From: Marsupella aquatica
Lineage: Eukaryota; Marchantiophyta
Direction of reading: 5' to 3'
DNA length: 64,000 nt
NCBI GenBank assembly: GCA_973895155.1
Contig: OZ316899.1
Coordinates: forward strand, 6,820,001 to 6,884,000
Made by a program: the position numbers and the translations under genes. The notes below the pieces were generated by a model. It was not told the origin of the DNA. It ran no database searches and saw nothing but the letters and a program-made list of their open reading frames with translations. This document shows, piece by piece, positions 30,901 to 43,555 of the stretch. Positions within the stretch are counted from its first letter, which is position 1. Every line of letters starts with the position of its first letter.

Positions 30901-33900
30901 ATGACGGACATGGGACTTTTCAATTTTGCCTCATGGAATGTTTGTGGTCTTTGCAACCCTATCCGTAAGAATGTGGTCCTTAAATGGGTTTCTTCTGTTT
31001 GCCCTTCCCTGGACGCTCTTGCCTTGCAGGAATTGAAAGCCGACTCCTTCAGATTGGATAATGCTCTCCGCACTATTCTCCCCTCTTACAATTTCTTTTA
31101 CTCTGCCCCTGAGGAGGGCCGCGGAGGTGCTGCCATTTTGATCAACCCGGCTTTCAAAGTAACTTCCAATGGCACTGTTGGGGGAGGTCGTGCTGTGTGG
31201 GTACAACTGGAGCATCCGGAGGGCAATTTTGGCTTTCTCAGCGTGTACGCACCCAACTCCACTGGTGATCGGATCTTGTTGTGGAACGACCTTCTCAACG
31301 TGCTGCCCCACAATCAATGGATCATTGGTGGAGATTTCAACATGACTGAGAGCCGCTCTGACTCTACGGGCCTGTCCCCTCTTCTTTGGGGCAGGAAATT
31401 GGAATTTTGGCGCTTCTTACAAATCCGTTTTGATTAGCCAGATGTCAGGAATATTTTGGGCTCGGTGTTGGGGTCTCTTTTTACCTGGCACAGGGTTCGC
31501 AATGGTAGGCTCTTTCAATCCCGGCTTGACCACTTCTACATTAGTGAGAAGGGGCTATGGATTGAAGACATTCTTGAGCTTCAGCATGACGGATCATCTG
31601 CCCTCTCGGACCATGATCCTGTTCTCATTTCTTTTCAACTCACACCCATCCGCCCAGCTGCATCGGGTTGCAAAAGAGCTACCTACTTTAAGGCCAATCC
31701 TACGTGCTCAGGGGCACGGGTAATTTGGATTTGTTGGCTGTTGCTTGGCTGGGGGATTCCGATCCCCCTCTCGACCCCCACCTAAGATTTTCCACTGCCT
31801 ACCAGAGATTTAGAAGATGCTACATGGACCTATAGTCTACTCCGATTCCCACGGAGGCGGAAATGGAAAGATTGAGGAATAAGTTGCGCATTCTAAAAGT
31901 GGCAATTATGGAAGACTATTCACCATACACCCTTTTGGAATTTCACTCTACTGACGCTTGTGTCCGTGAGGTGGAGTTGGAGGATGCTCACCACTATCAA
32001 AGACTGTCTAGAATCAATTGGCTAGGGCATGGAGATGAACCATCCAAGTTCTACTTTGCAAAGGTGAAAGCCAAGCGCTCTTATCATCGAGGATGGAGTT
32101 TCTTATCATCAAGGATGGAGTTTCTTATCATCGAGGATCGAGTTTCTTATCATCGAGGATGGAGTTGAGATCCGGGAGGAGAAATTGGTAATACGAGAAG
32201 TTCAGAGGTACTATGAGTCACATACTCCCCCACTGTGCAGACTTTTCAGGAGTTGACTGAGATGCGGGCTGCTCACCGCAGACTTTAAGAGCATACACAT
32301 TTTTCCCCTTTGGCGACTGAAAACAAAAGATTAGAGGCACTACCATCATTGAAGGAGCTGCATGAGATCCTTTTGATTCTACCCTATGACAAGGCACTTG
32401 GTATAGATGGGATGACTGCTGAAGTTCTACGCTCTTGCTGGGAGTTTATGAAAGCCGACCTCTATGCCATGGTCTGTGATTTCTAGAGGACTGGTCATCT
32501 TGCTTCCGGAATCAAGGATGGGGTAATTGGATTCATTCCCAAAAAAACTGATAAGAGAAGACTTAGAGATTGGAGGCCGTTGACCATGTTAACCATCACG
32601 TACAAACTCATTGCCAAACTGCTTGCAGTGAGATTGAAAGCCCTCCTCTCACAACTGATAGATCCTCAGCAAACCGGCTTAATTCATTCCGAGCCGCCAT
32701 ATTCTTGAGAACATTTTGCTGGCATGGTTGGTGAACGAGTGGATCAACTTAACTCAAACACCTGCGTTGTTTCTGCAATTTGATTTTGAGAAGACTTTCG
32801 ATAGGGTCGATCACTCATACATCTGGGAAACTATGAACCTGCTGGGCCTGAGCTCTCGCTTCATCTTCTTGATAACTTCGATGTTGAGTAATGCTTGTTC
32901 TAAGGTCCTGGTGAATGGACTATGGACTGAGAATATTGGCATGACCCGTGGGGTGCGACAAGGATGTCCTCTCTCACCTCTACTGTTTGCTATCTCCACA
33001 CAACCTTTCATGGACTTTTATCATGTTGAAATTGATGCTGGTCGACTGCAGGGGCTACAAATTGCCCCTTCTTTGAATATTTCCTTTCGCCTTTTTGCTG
33101 ATGATCTGGGTTTCTTTACCCCTGCCACTGCTGTCGCTGTTGATCAGGCTCGGGGAGCTCTTGGCTGCTACAAATCCGCAACGGATGCTAAGATCAATTG
33201 GGACAAGTCAACTATTATCCCTCTCTCAGTGAAGGGAATCCCCCCTTGGCTCCGTGCTACTGGCTGCAGGATTAGCGAGCGAGGTTCTGTTCAGCGCTAT
33301 CTGGGGGGCCCTTTTGGCTGTGATCTATCTGAGAATCAGCTGCATGATTTTGTTCTCAACCATATTGGTCCCTGCTTATCTTCTTGGTCTACTCGATTCC
33401 TTTCTTTCACTGGGCGTCTGATGCTGCTTTGCATGTTCTCCAAGCCATCCCGATCTATCATATGATGTTCCTCCGATCTCCTGTCTCCCTCACAAAGAAA
33501 CTAACAGTTCTTAATCACATCTTCTTGTGAGGCTCTAACCCGGGCAGGGGTCAAAGAATACCGCTGGTTGCATGGGACAAGATGGCCCGGCCCAGGTGTG
33601 AAGGTGGACTTGGCCTAAAGGATTTAAATCCCACTCTGATGCTCTGTTAAGCAAATGGTTTACTAGTGCAGCGCTTGACCATCCTGATTCCGAATGGGCC
33701 CAGATGCTTGCTGTGAACCTCAATCTAACAAAGTGGCGCAACTATAAGACCATTCGTCGTAACTGCTACTCTCTGGCTGACAAGCTGTTACTAAGTACCC
33801 CCGATCTTTCGGGAAACTTGACTACACAGGAAGGTCGTGGAGCTCTTGGGTGCTGGTAAGAGAAAACCTCATTTTCTATCGTGGCGCCCTTGTCATCCCT

Positions 33901-34130
33901 GGACATTGGGGTATGGAAGATATGTTGAGATGCTTGCTAGGTTTTTACAACCTGCCTGAATGCACCATAATGGAAGTTATCAAAGCCTATGGGCAACTTG
34001 GATTGAGGACTGTGAGAGATCTCTAGTCCCCGGGTGATGACTCTTGGAGGAATATTGCAGACCGGCTGTCTCGACTGTGGGGTCTCACTGTCATGGGACG
34101 TCAACAATGCTTACTTCTTACTGACACCAT
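30901..34130 (+). pseudogene. LINE ORF2: endonuclease and reverse transcriptase, decayed
   Basis: From ATG 30901 (MTDMGLFNFASWNVCGL). Endonuclease motifs are ASWNVCGL, LQELKAD, SVYAPN, GGDFNMTES and, after a TAG at 31435-31437, SDHDPVLISF. A linker with NWLGHGDEPSKFYFAKVKAK follows near 32010-32070. The reverse transcriptase shows FDFEKTFDRVDHSYIW, RQGCPLSPLLFAI and FADDLGFF (32760-33120). The C-terminal part (33600-34110, DSEWAQMLAVNLNLTKWR) is in pieces. A 23-bp tandem repeat near 32080 and several frameshifts inactivate it. Confidence 0.8.
32079..32166 (+). repeat. 23-bp tandem repeat inside LINE ORF2
   Basis: Four units of TCTTATCATCGAGGATGGAG plus three T or G bases: 32079-32101, 32102-32124, 32125-32147 and a partial last unit. 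The period is not a multiple of three, so expansion shifts the reading frame. Confidence 0.9.
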
Positions 34131-34145
34131 TCACAGATCTCATAT

Positions 34146-35325
34146 TGGTTGGCTGGGGATCCGAACCACCAGCTCCCGCCCCCTCAGGCTGCTTACGCTT
34201 ATTCCAGGGACCTTTTACTTTCCTAGCTTCCCCCTCAGATCCCTTGCCACCAACCTTGGCCAAGTCCGGCCGGTTATTCACCAACGTAGTGGCCTTGTCG
34301 AAGGTGTCAAAAAGCGTTTTGAACTTGTGACCTTTTCTTGTAACTTTTCCTTGAGCAATGGTGGGAGCTTAACTATAAAGTTGTGAAGCTACGTATGTAG
34401 GGTCTCTTGCCCTGCCGGGATACATGCGAATTGGTTTTGGTAATAAGTAATGAACTTTTGGATATCAACCATGAAGCTCATTTCCATTACACATTTTTGA
34501 GCGTGCCGCTCCGGGTACTTGCTGGTGACATGAGCACAGAGACCCTCAACCAGGTTTCCCAAGTTAACGGCAAGGAGGAGTCCTCTGGCAACTTCTTCCA
34601 AGACTTTTACCAAGTCAAGGCATAGTCCTTCAGGTAAGGAGCGATTGCGGTAGCCCAAGTGGAACGCTTAACGCACGCTTGGAGGTGAATCTCCATCGTG
34701 GAGAGCCAACTCAGGAACTTTTGTCCATTTTGCTCATAGGCCCCGTCGTAAGTTGGAGGAGTTGGTAGCTGGTTCACTTGGAACATACTCCATCCAATTA
34801 CCATTCCCCCCTTGGGACGCGTCGGACTCTGATTACCCAGACTAAGCAAGTACTTAATCTGGGCCCCCTTGTTGTGTTCCAACTGCTCATAAATGAGTTG
34901 TTGGTCTTGAGTTAACGGACCCAAACCGTCGTTAGCGGCTGGGCCCTTGCGGGTTATATGAGGACAGTCCTCCAACCATCTTTCCTTTGCAGGCCACCTA
35001 TCCTTAGGTTCCTTTGTGGATTTTGGTAACATCCCCACGTCTTGCGGGCACCATGACCTCTCGGGGCTGAGGCATCACCCGCATTGCCCTGGTTTTGCTT
35101 AGTGAAATTATCCACGATGACGTCCGGCTTGACATCATCCTCTGGTTCCGCTTCCAACCCTCTCAAGGTTGGGATCAGTTCTTCCTCTAGGTCTTGACCC
35201 TCTTCCTCTGATTCAATTTCTGCATCATCATAGATGTCGTCGTTGTCCAACCTGTCTTCTGAAGGATCGGCCACCTCCTTCTCTTTAAGTTGACAGCGCT
35301 TTGCACTTGATGTGTTCGCTGGGAG
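34146..35325 (-). pseudogene. Gypsy family A gag fragment (second copy)
   Basis: Matches the gag of the A element at 42860-43555, including YDGAYEQNGQKFLSWLSTMEIHLQAC and the linker upstream of the zinc knuckle, which itself is cut off at 34146. It adds an acidic N-terminal part (DRLDNDDIYDDAEIESEEEG, near 35210-35260) missing from the other copy. It abuts the end of an A-type LTR at 35326 with no primer site between, so it is a recombination or deletion product. Confidence 0.75.
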
Positions 35326-36786
35326 TGGTTGACCTTGCCACCCAACGCCCTCACCAATCCCAGCACCCATGCCTACGTGCCCCTGGTGCCCGAATGCCTC
35401 CACGGAATACCTTGAGCAAGCACCCTAGTGCCCCTAGCACCACCAGCGGCCCCTCCCATACAAAGCCGCACTTGCTCACTTACACGACCACTAATCAACG
35501 GTCCTCACTATCTGCACAAGCAACCAAGCACCTCGGTAAGACAGTAACCGTTCAGGATCTAGAACTCGCCAAGTCTAGTATCCTAACTCAAGCTCAACAG
35601 ATGGTAAATAGGTCAGCAATAAGTCCTCCCGATGCCATAAACCGGAACCAGAACCCACGCCCACTGTTTGTCCAGAACAGCTCCTTCCTTGGGCGCGGCC
35701 CGGGTTCCCCCTCGTACCTATCCATCATCAACTGACCGCCCTGACCCCAAGATATGCTCATGGCCCAAAAGGCGTAGCTTGTCCTAAAGCTTGTCCCAAC
35801 ACGCCGGGACCACAAAGGCCCCGCCTCTAGCAACCAACTCCCAATTTGCGTCACTGACGGTCTAGGGACCAAGCACTCTCGGAACTCAACCTCCACACCT
35901 ACTTGGCCTTGCCTCCCCAACGCAAGCTCCCTTGGGAGCGTTCAGCTTGGCTGCTGTTCGGCAGGATTTGGCAAGCAGACGAGTTAACACCTGCAAACCC
36001 TGAGAACCCATGGTGCCCTTAGACCCAGCTGAGCTTGAGAGCTTTCCAATGCATCCAAGAAGTCCTCCAACGAACTTCCCATTGGGAAGATATCGTCATT
36101 TCCGTTTGGCGGTTTCCCTTAGTGTCGCGACCGCCGCGGCTCACGACTTTGGCTCGCCTTTAGCCCCCAAGGAGATACCACTCCCCTCATATATGCTTCT
36201 GGAGACCTGTCGCCCCTGGACCAGCTTTGGTCCCTAAACATTTGGCCCCCAACCCGAATCATATCGCGCATAATGGACGTGTCACCAACTGGCAACGCCC
36301 ATAACTTTGTCGTTAGGCATCTGCAAGCGGAGGGCCTTAGCCCGTTGTGATCGGGCCGACCTAGTGCTCATGCCTAGGTCCTCAGGTCTCATAGTCGCTT
36401 GGAGCCCTTGATCGGCCCAACCCGGATCGGGCCATAACTTGCGCCCCAAGTGTCCGTTGCCCATGGCGTCAACTCCATGGGCCATCGGCCCAAGAGGAGC
36501 TCACACTCAAGCCCTCAGAACTCAAAGTCCATCCGGAGGTCCGGACGGTTGTCCTTGAGCCTGGCCCATTTCCCCTTGACCCGACCAGCTCCCAGCTAGT
36601 CTAAATCCTTAGTGTGTGTGGAGCTTGGCTCCTTGCCTTTGCTAACGCCACATCTCGTTGCCCACCAGTCTCCCCATGCTAAGTCCTCCCCGGACGACCT
36701 ATCCGGGCTTGGACATAAGGGAGCTCGGCGTCGGAGTCAGCGACGCCGGAGCTAAGTGTTAAGGTAGTTGAGTTCCGCGACTTGCA
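35326..36786 (-). repeat. Gypsy family A 3' LTR (1461 bp)
   Basis: Minus-strand LTR starting TGCAAGTCGCGG at 36786, directly after a G7 polypurine tract, and ending at 35326. Segments match 51541-51626 (LTR start) and 51938-52312 (LTR end), where an initiator-Met primer site adjoins. Confidence 0.8.
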
Positions 36787-36797
36787 CCCCCCCTTAA
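36787..36797 (-). promoter_or_regulatory. Gypsy A polypurine tract
   Basis: Minus strand TTAAGGGGGGG immediately before the LTR. Confidence 0.8.
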
Positions 36798-37220
36798 AAA
36801 TGGTCACATCCGCATGACCTCAGTAAACGTTCCAACACGCCTAGACCACTTTGGGCCTTAAAACATTTATGAGATAACAAATGGTTTGCCCATAAGGTTA
36901 ATGCAAACCAGGTTGGTATGCGCATTCCAGACTTAGGAAATTCCAACCTATCCCACTTATCCAAGTAGGATGCCAGTCCAATCGGGTAAGCTAACTCCAA
37001 ACTCATCGGACCCATTGTTCTCCCCTTGGGGTACTCCCCTTTGGTTCAAACCAGCCCGCCCACAGATGTAAGGCGGGCACCATCTACTTCCACTCGCAAA
37101 AAACAAATTGGCCGCCCAACAACCTCTAGCACCAACGCAATCTGACTTTATCCTTAAGAGGCCAAAAGGAGTGAAACTAGGATACAACTCACAAAGGTAG
37201 CTACAATTGCCTGTACCAGA
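36798..37220. other. Gypsy A 3' untranslated region
   Basis: Between the chromodomain stop and the polypurine tract. No gene seen. Confidence 0.6.
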
Positions 37221-38504
37221 TCACAACGGTGGTACGCCGCTTTGCTTACGATAGCTTCCAAGGATCTCTGAGGCATTACCCAAATTTTTTTCCAGTTCCC
37301 AAGTACTCTCGGCCTGATCATAGCCAGCCCACTTCACCAAATAATCTAAGATTTGCCTTTCCAACTTGCGTTTGTAACGGTGGTCCATAATTGCCTCAAA
37401 CTTCTCAGCGTCTCCACCAGCATGGCGTCCGGACGCAAGACCTGATCCCGGTTGGGATCATCGTCTTTGACAAACTTCTTGAGCCAGATAACATGGTAGC
37501 TCTTGCCCACGCCCATTTCCTTGGGTGTTTCCAACACCACCAAAACCGGATTATCCTTGTTGGCCCATTGTATGATATGATAGGGCCCCGTATATCTGGG
37601 AGTCATCTTCCTACTTATGTTCCCATGGTATTGCTCAGGTCTCAACTACAACCAGACGCTCTCCCCAATTTCAAAGCTTACCTGCCGTCAATGTTTATCC
37701 CCTTGCTCCTTGTACCGACTTTGGGCAAGGGTCATACCCTTGGTAGCCGCTTCCACAACTAGGCGCCGCTCTTGAATAAAATTGTGTGCTGAAGGAACCT
37801 TGCTTTCCGTCCGCCAAGCTTCCGGATTTATAAACCAGGAGGGCGCCCTTGGCATCCTCCCTGTGGCCAACACAAACGGCGCAAACCCTGTTGCCGAATG
37901 CTTGGTCGAGTTATACCTAAACTCGGCCATTGTTAAGTGCTTTGCCCAATCCTTTTGATTGGCCGTCACAAAGTGATGCAAGTAGTCCTCCACGATACCA
38001 TTCACTTGTTCTGTTTGGCCATCGGTCTCATGATGATATGCTGATCCCCTAGTCAGGTCCGTCCCGGATAACCGAAACAACACCTTCCAGAAATGGCCCA
38101 TGAACTTGGTATTGCGATCGGACAGGATATGCAACGGCAATCCCCATTGTCAAACACTAGATCGGCAACCTCTCGGGCCAAAACCATTTTCCTAGTAGGC
38201 AAGAAATACGCCATCTTGGAAAAACAATCCACAATTGTTAAGATGGAGTTACTGCCGTGGGACTCAGGTAACCCAACAATGAAGTCCATGGAGATAGACT
38301 CCCATGGAGCCGCAACTACCGGTAAGGGTTGCAGAAGTCCTCCTTTTGCCCTATAGATTGTTCAGTTCTTTTGGCAGGAGTATCAACTTTGCATGTGGCA
38401 AAGGACCGATTGCTTCATGTTCGGCCAATACACATCTCGCGACATGCTGCAATACGTAGCGGCTTGTCCTCCATGCCCTCCCTAGGGCGAGTCATGGTAC
38501 TTTT
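37221..38504 (-). pseudogene. Gypsy A integrase and chromodomain
   Basis: Integrase finger region (KYHDSP, SRDVYWPNMKQSVLCHMQ) at 38500-38390. Core motifs: MDFIVGLPES and VDCFSKMAYFLPT (38290-38190), SDRNTKFMGHFW (38120) and ETDGQTEQVN (38020), giving D-D-E. C-terminal GPYHIIQW and SYHVIWLKKFV follow (37590-37470). After a frameshift near 37425 comes a chromodomain (KFEAIMDHRYKR, DYLVKWAGYDQAESTWELE), ending at TGA 37223-37221. Chromodomains direct such elements to heterochromatin. Several frameshifts and stops make it inactive. Confidence 0.85.
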
Positions 38505-40418
38505 TGTAGAGTAGGGTTTAGAGTAAGAGTAACTATTCTTCTCTTTAAAATCCTAGATTCGTTCCCATTAAGAGTTTGTGAGACCTTAAAGATTGTGTTA
38601 CGATACTTTGAGTACTTTTGAGTAATAAACTCAGGTTACAAGCCTTATTAACATGCTTAGGTTTATGGAAGGAATTCTATGATACTTCCATGAAAGGTAT
38701 GACGTTTGTATCGTCCATAGTGCAATCAAAAGGGGATAAAAAGTGTTAAACAAAACCAAAAGCCAGCGGCATGAAAACTGATAGAAAGCGAGTTATAGAT
38801 GGAAATACACCCTATCACTACATAGCAACTTATGGCCAGCGGTAGTACATTAAGAATCATCGGTGTAAAAACTCATGTAAAACTGATGCCTACATATCCT
38901 CTTCAAACCAGCCATCTTAGAAATTTATAAAAGATTAGTATAAGATAGTCCGTATTGATTTTCTGACCTATGTCAAAGCAAGGTGGTACTAATCACTCCG
39001 AACCAACTTATTCTTTTATTCAATCCATCAGATTGTTCTTTTGGATCTATGCAATTTATGGAATTCTAGTGGTGAATTTGTATCAGCTCCTCATTGAATA
39101 TAAGAGCTCTATAGTCAACACGAATCAATAGACTTTTGCATGATCTCATGCATGCATTTCCAGTCAGCCTACGGGTCAACCAAGCATTACTAGTCACATC
39201 AAACAGCTTCTTCCAGTAAAGGATAATCGCACACTAATGTTGAATCACAAATCATAGATTACCAAAAACTAGAGTATACTTCTCATTGCTTAATTACTTC
39301 AAAGAGAAGCCAGGAGACTTAAGGTTGAAAGATAATTTCATGAAAGTCATATTAAGCCTAAGTCTAAGGTTCAAGGAGGAAACTCTCTCTCTTATATAGA
39401 AGAGAGATCCCCTTGAGAAAACACTTATGAAAAGACATGCCTTTTCATTATATCAAAACTAATCAGGTTTACTAGGTAAAAATAACTAAACTATGTGAAA
39501 GAGGAGAGCATATCTCTTCCTTCATTTCTTACAAAACATGGAAAATGGTCAAAACAAAGGCTAAAAACATATTTCCGGTTCAACCTCCTTTGGAAATAAA
39601 AGCAGAATCCGGTTCATTGGTGTAGGTAAAATGTAGGAGTGCAAGAGTAATCACAATGATGATGGAATCTCTTCATCTTCAAATGAATGGGTACATCTTT
39701 TCATAGTATCCTTTCATACTTAGTTAACCATTTTGATTGGTCAAGGTCCATTGCCATGGATCATACTTCCTATTGGTCCAGAGTTATCTTGAAGGTCTTA
39801 TATGGAAGTGTCGCTTCAAAATCTTCATTACATTCTTTGTTCGGAAATCTCGGATATCTCTTGGTTGCACCGGTTGGAGTCTCATAATATTAAGTGGGTC
39901 ATTTCGAATCCATTTTCAGACTTCTTTATATACATCTTAACCGCCTTGGAAAGAGCTTTCCAACACACTTTACAGATCTTGATTTCAATAAATGGTTTGA
40001 GTGTTATGGTCAATTTACTATCGGGTGGTATGTTCAAGCCGGTTCAGTTTCCGGTTCAACCGGGTTCTCGCCGGTTCAACCTCCTTTGGTCTCTTGGTTA
40101 GACTATGAGTCTATTCTAAACTTATGGTTTTACTCTTCAGATCTTTGGTGTGATGTCATTCTCTCATAAAAATATCTCGGATTGAAAACATCGGGAAGTC
40201 TTCCAAATGGATTAGGGAGGTTGAACCAGTTTTTGCCATTTTGAACTAGCCTCAATGTTTTCGACTAAAATTTAGAACACAATGATTTCTAGTTAAGCTT
40301 CCTTAATTGTCTCAAAGTTGCATTGGATGTCTCTAAAGTAGGATTATAAACATTTAAACAGTAAAAATTTCAAGACTTTTCTTCTTTTCTCTCTTTAAGA
40401 AATAAGTACCATCTCACA
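38505..40418. mobile_element. Solo LTR, 1914 bp, inserted in gypsy A integrase
   Basis: Begins TGTAGAGTAGGG, ends CATCTCACA, and is flanked by the direct repeat CTTTT (38500-38504 and 40419-40423). Removing it with one repeat joins the integrase frame exactly (SEVLQ to KYHDSP on the minus strand). It is AT-rich, with no coding frame of note. CCGGTTCAACCTCCTTTGG occurs twice (39575 and 40069), with a related inverted copy near 40215. It lacks internal gag-pol, so it is a solo LTR or a large non-autonomous unit. Confidence 0.85.
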
Positions 40419-42310
40419 CTTTTGCAGAACCTCTGACCTTAGAGACTCTGGTATGTACACACACCTCTGCTTGTATCGCCATAGCTGAACATTATGCGTC
40501 GTATCCAACCCCAATGACATGTGCCTTACCTTGCCTTGGCTACCCCCATTGCTTTGTCATTCCTTAGCTAACCTGTTATCCCCATACGCCGTGACCAGAA
40601 CCTTTGGCCACTCGGATTCAAGCATCGTGATCCCATTGACACGATGATGGTCCTTACGCGATAACGCGTCAACGTGTTTGTCTTCCCAGGAACGTGACGG
40701 ACTTTGAAATCAAAATCCGCCAAGAACATCTGCCAACGCATTTCCTTGGGGTTCAGCCTTGGCTTAGAACTAAAGTACCCAGGCGGCGAGCTATCTGTGT
40801 GGATTACCACTTTGGGACCGTTCTTAAGGTAAATCTCCCACTTCTTCAATGCATAGATCACAACATACATTTCCCTTTCCAGTGTGATCCAATGATTTTC
40901 CAACTTACACGACTCAAAGGCCACAGGACGCCCATTTTGGTGAAGACAGGCGCCAATAGCATAATCACTTGCGTCTGTCCAAATCTTGAACGGCTTCCCC
41001 ATCTCAGGTAACTTTAGAACCGGCGGCGTTATCATCAACCGCTTAAGTTTTAGGAATGCTAACTCACAATCATGTGTCCACACAAACACTTTGTTTTTCA
41101 ACGTTAGCATGTTTAGGGGCCTCACAATCCTTGCATAGTCTATCATGTATCTCCGATAGAACCCCGTAAATCCTAAGAAGGCTCTAACTTGCCTTACATT
41201 GGACGGGCGCTCCCATTCTTTGATCTCCTTAAGCTTGTCCTGACTAGGCGTAATCCATTCCGGGGTAAAGGTATGGCCAAGGAACTGAATCTAGTTCATC
41301 GCAAACTTGCACATGCTAGGTTTAGCAAAGAGACAAGCCTTACAAAGGCGAGAGAACACTTCTCTGAGCAACTGCTCATGTTCCTCCAACATTTTCAAGT
41401 AGATTAGGATGTCGTCAATAAAGACGACCACTCCTTGGTCCAACAAATCATGAAAGATGGTATTCATCATCTTCATGAACATTGCGGTTGCATTACACAA
41501 CCCAAACGGCATAACCAAAAACTCATAGGATCCAAACCTTGTGCGCATCGCGGTCTTATACTTGTCTCCCTTAGCCATGCGGATCTGGTAATACCCAGAC
41601 CGCAAGTCCACATTTGAAAACTTCCTAGCCCCTGAGAGGCAATCGAAGAGGTCATCCATATGAGGTAACGGGTACTTGTTCTTTACCGTCTGCTTATTGA
41701 GGCCCCAATAATCTGCGCACAATCTCAAAGTACCATCCTTTTTGGACACAAACAGCGCGGGCGCCCCATAAGGACTCTTACTGGGACAAATGAACCCTTG
41801 GTCGATCAACTCTTCCAAGGCGTTCTTCAACATCATTCATTTGTTCAGGTTCAAACGATAAGGAGCTTTAGCTTGAGGAGCCAACTCAACTTGGTGATCC
41901 ACTTCTCACCGCGGGGGTAAATGTTTAGGTAGCTTCTGCGAGAGCATATCATTGAATTCCTCTAAAATTTCAGGAATTTGGCCGCAGGTAGGCCCAACCT
42001 TAGCTGACTTAACCTTTGGCTGCAAAGCAGCCTCCTTAACTGGGTGGAGATGAAAGAAGAAACATTCATGTCCACCCTTGAAATCTTTCCACCATTGCTT
42101 CGCCGATACACACGGAGACAACCACGACACTTTACTTACTTTGAGAACTATTTCTTTATTTTTTGTAACTTCATGTACAACGATGGGCTCACCGCCCTTA
42201 TTGGGAAAATGAAGCACCTCATCCCCCAGTTTCAAGGTAACATTGTGCTTTCTAAGATAACCTACCGAGAAAATGAAGTCTACGGCTAGAGTGTCTAGAA
42301 CATAGAACAT
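40419..42310 (-). pseudogene. Gypsy A reverse transcriptase and RNase H
   Basis: Linker after protease (VDFIFSVGYLRKHNV, 42280). The reverse transcriptase spans 41836-41291 with [37 protein letters not shown] and VFIDDILIY (FIDD active site). RNase H has IWTDASDYAIGACLHQNG, LEREMYVVIYALKKWE and HTDSSPP (41000-40790). An integrase N-terminus follows toward 40419. Stops and frameshifts divide it into three frames. Confidence 0.85.
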
Positions 42311-42317
42311 CTCTTGA

Positions 42318-43555
42318 TTAACAAAATTTTGTTGTTCGCCTATGACCTCTACCCCAAAGTCTATGTACCACTCTTGACACTATCCCTTTTGTGTTGTTGG
42401 CAAACTTGCACACTAATGGGTGTAGCAACTCTTGCACGTCCACCCCAAGACGTGCCACCGCCTGCCCGCTTATGAAGCAGGCGGTCGCGCCTGTATCCAC
42501 CAAAGCAACACTCAGATTACCGTTAGAAGTGACATTAACAAAAATCAGTTTTTCAGGATCCATTGTCTTAACCTTAGGTATCTTCTCTCGCAACAACACC
42601 TTCTCTCCGGCAAGAACATCCCCTACAGGGACCTGTCAGCTACTAAGGGTTCGGTTAGAGCGATACTTACCTTAATGCTCTTCTGCCCTCCATCTCCGCT
42701 TGGCTTGCCACCTTTTGTGGAACAATCCTTACTTTGATGGCCCATGGACCCACACGTGAAGCACAAACCTTCTGCTCGCCTCTGCTCCATGAGTGCCTGC
42801 TTCTTTGCTTTCTGCGCCGATGAGGTTCCTTTCTTGAAGTTGCCGGCCTTCCGGTTTTGCTTAGCTTCTCCATCCTGGGGCTGGGGGTCCAAACCACCGG
42901 CCCCCGCCCCCTCCGGTTGTTTACGCTTATTCCCGGGACCTTTTGCTTTCCCAGCTTCCCCCTCGGATCCCTTGCCACCCACCTTCGCCAAGTCCGGTCT
43001 GTTATTCACCAACGTAGTGGCCTTGTCAAAAGCGTCAGAAAGCATTTTGAACTCATGACGCTTTCCTGTAACTTTCCCTGAGCAGCGGTGGGAGCTTCAC
43101 TATAAAGTTGTGAAGCTGTGTATGTAGGGTCTCCTGCCTGCCGGGATACACGCCAACTGGTTTTGGTAATAAGTGATGAACTTTTGGATATCACCCCTGA
43201 AGCTCATCTCCGTTACACATTTCTGAGCGTGGGTACTTTGTGGTGACATGAGCACGGGTACTTTGTGGTGACATGAGCACGGAGTCCCTCAACCAGGTTT
43301 TCCCAAGTTAATGGCAAGGAAGAGTCTTCCCTTGACTTCTTCCATGACTTGTACCAAGTCAAGGCATAGTCCTTTAGGTAAGGAGCGGCTGCGGTAGCCC
43401 AAGCGGATCGCTCAATGCACGCCTGGAGATGAATCTCCATCGTGGAGAGCCAACTCAGGAACTTTTGTCCACTTTGCTCATAGGCCCCGTCGTAAGTTGG
43501 AGGAGTTGGTAGTTAGTTCACTTGGAACATACTCCGTCCAACTACCATTCCCCCC
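42318..43555 (-). pseudogene. Gypsy A gag and protease
   Basis: Gag starts upstream of MEIHLQACIERSAWATAAAPYL (about 43440). The zinc knuckle CFTCGSMGHQSKDC is near 42750 and protease VDTGATACFIS near 42490. It is broken by a TAA in QVN(stop)LPTPP near 43515, where the copy at 34760 has Gln, by a 25-bp tandem duplication (GGGTACTTTGTGGTGACATG plus 5 bases, about 43226-43276), and by a frame change before protease. Confidence 0.8.

Larger units (their letters stand above)
29618..34145 (+). mobile_element. Decayed L1-type LINE, 3' end truncated
   Basis: Plus-strand element with tandem 5' units, an ORF1-like frame, and an ORF2 with endonuclease and reverse transcriptase. At about 34145 it stops abruptly and gypsy family A gag sequence begins on the other strand, so the 3' end and tail are missing. 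Confidence 0.75.

Noticed and set aside
39687-40169. Plus-strand frames inside the solo LTR
   Set aside because: Short, overlapping, without domains, in AT-rich LTR sequence.
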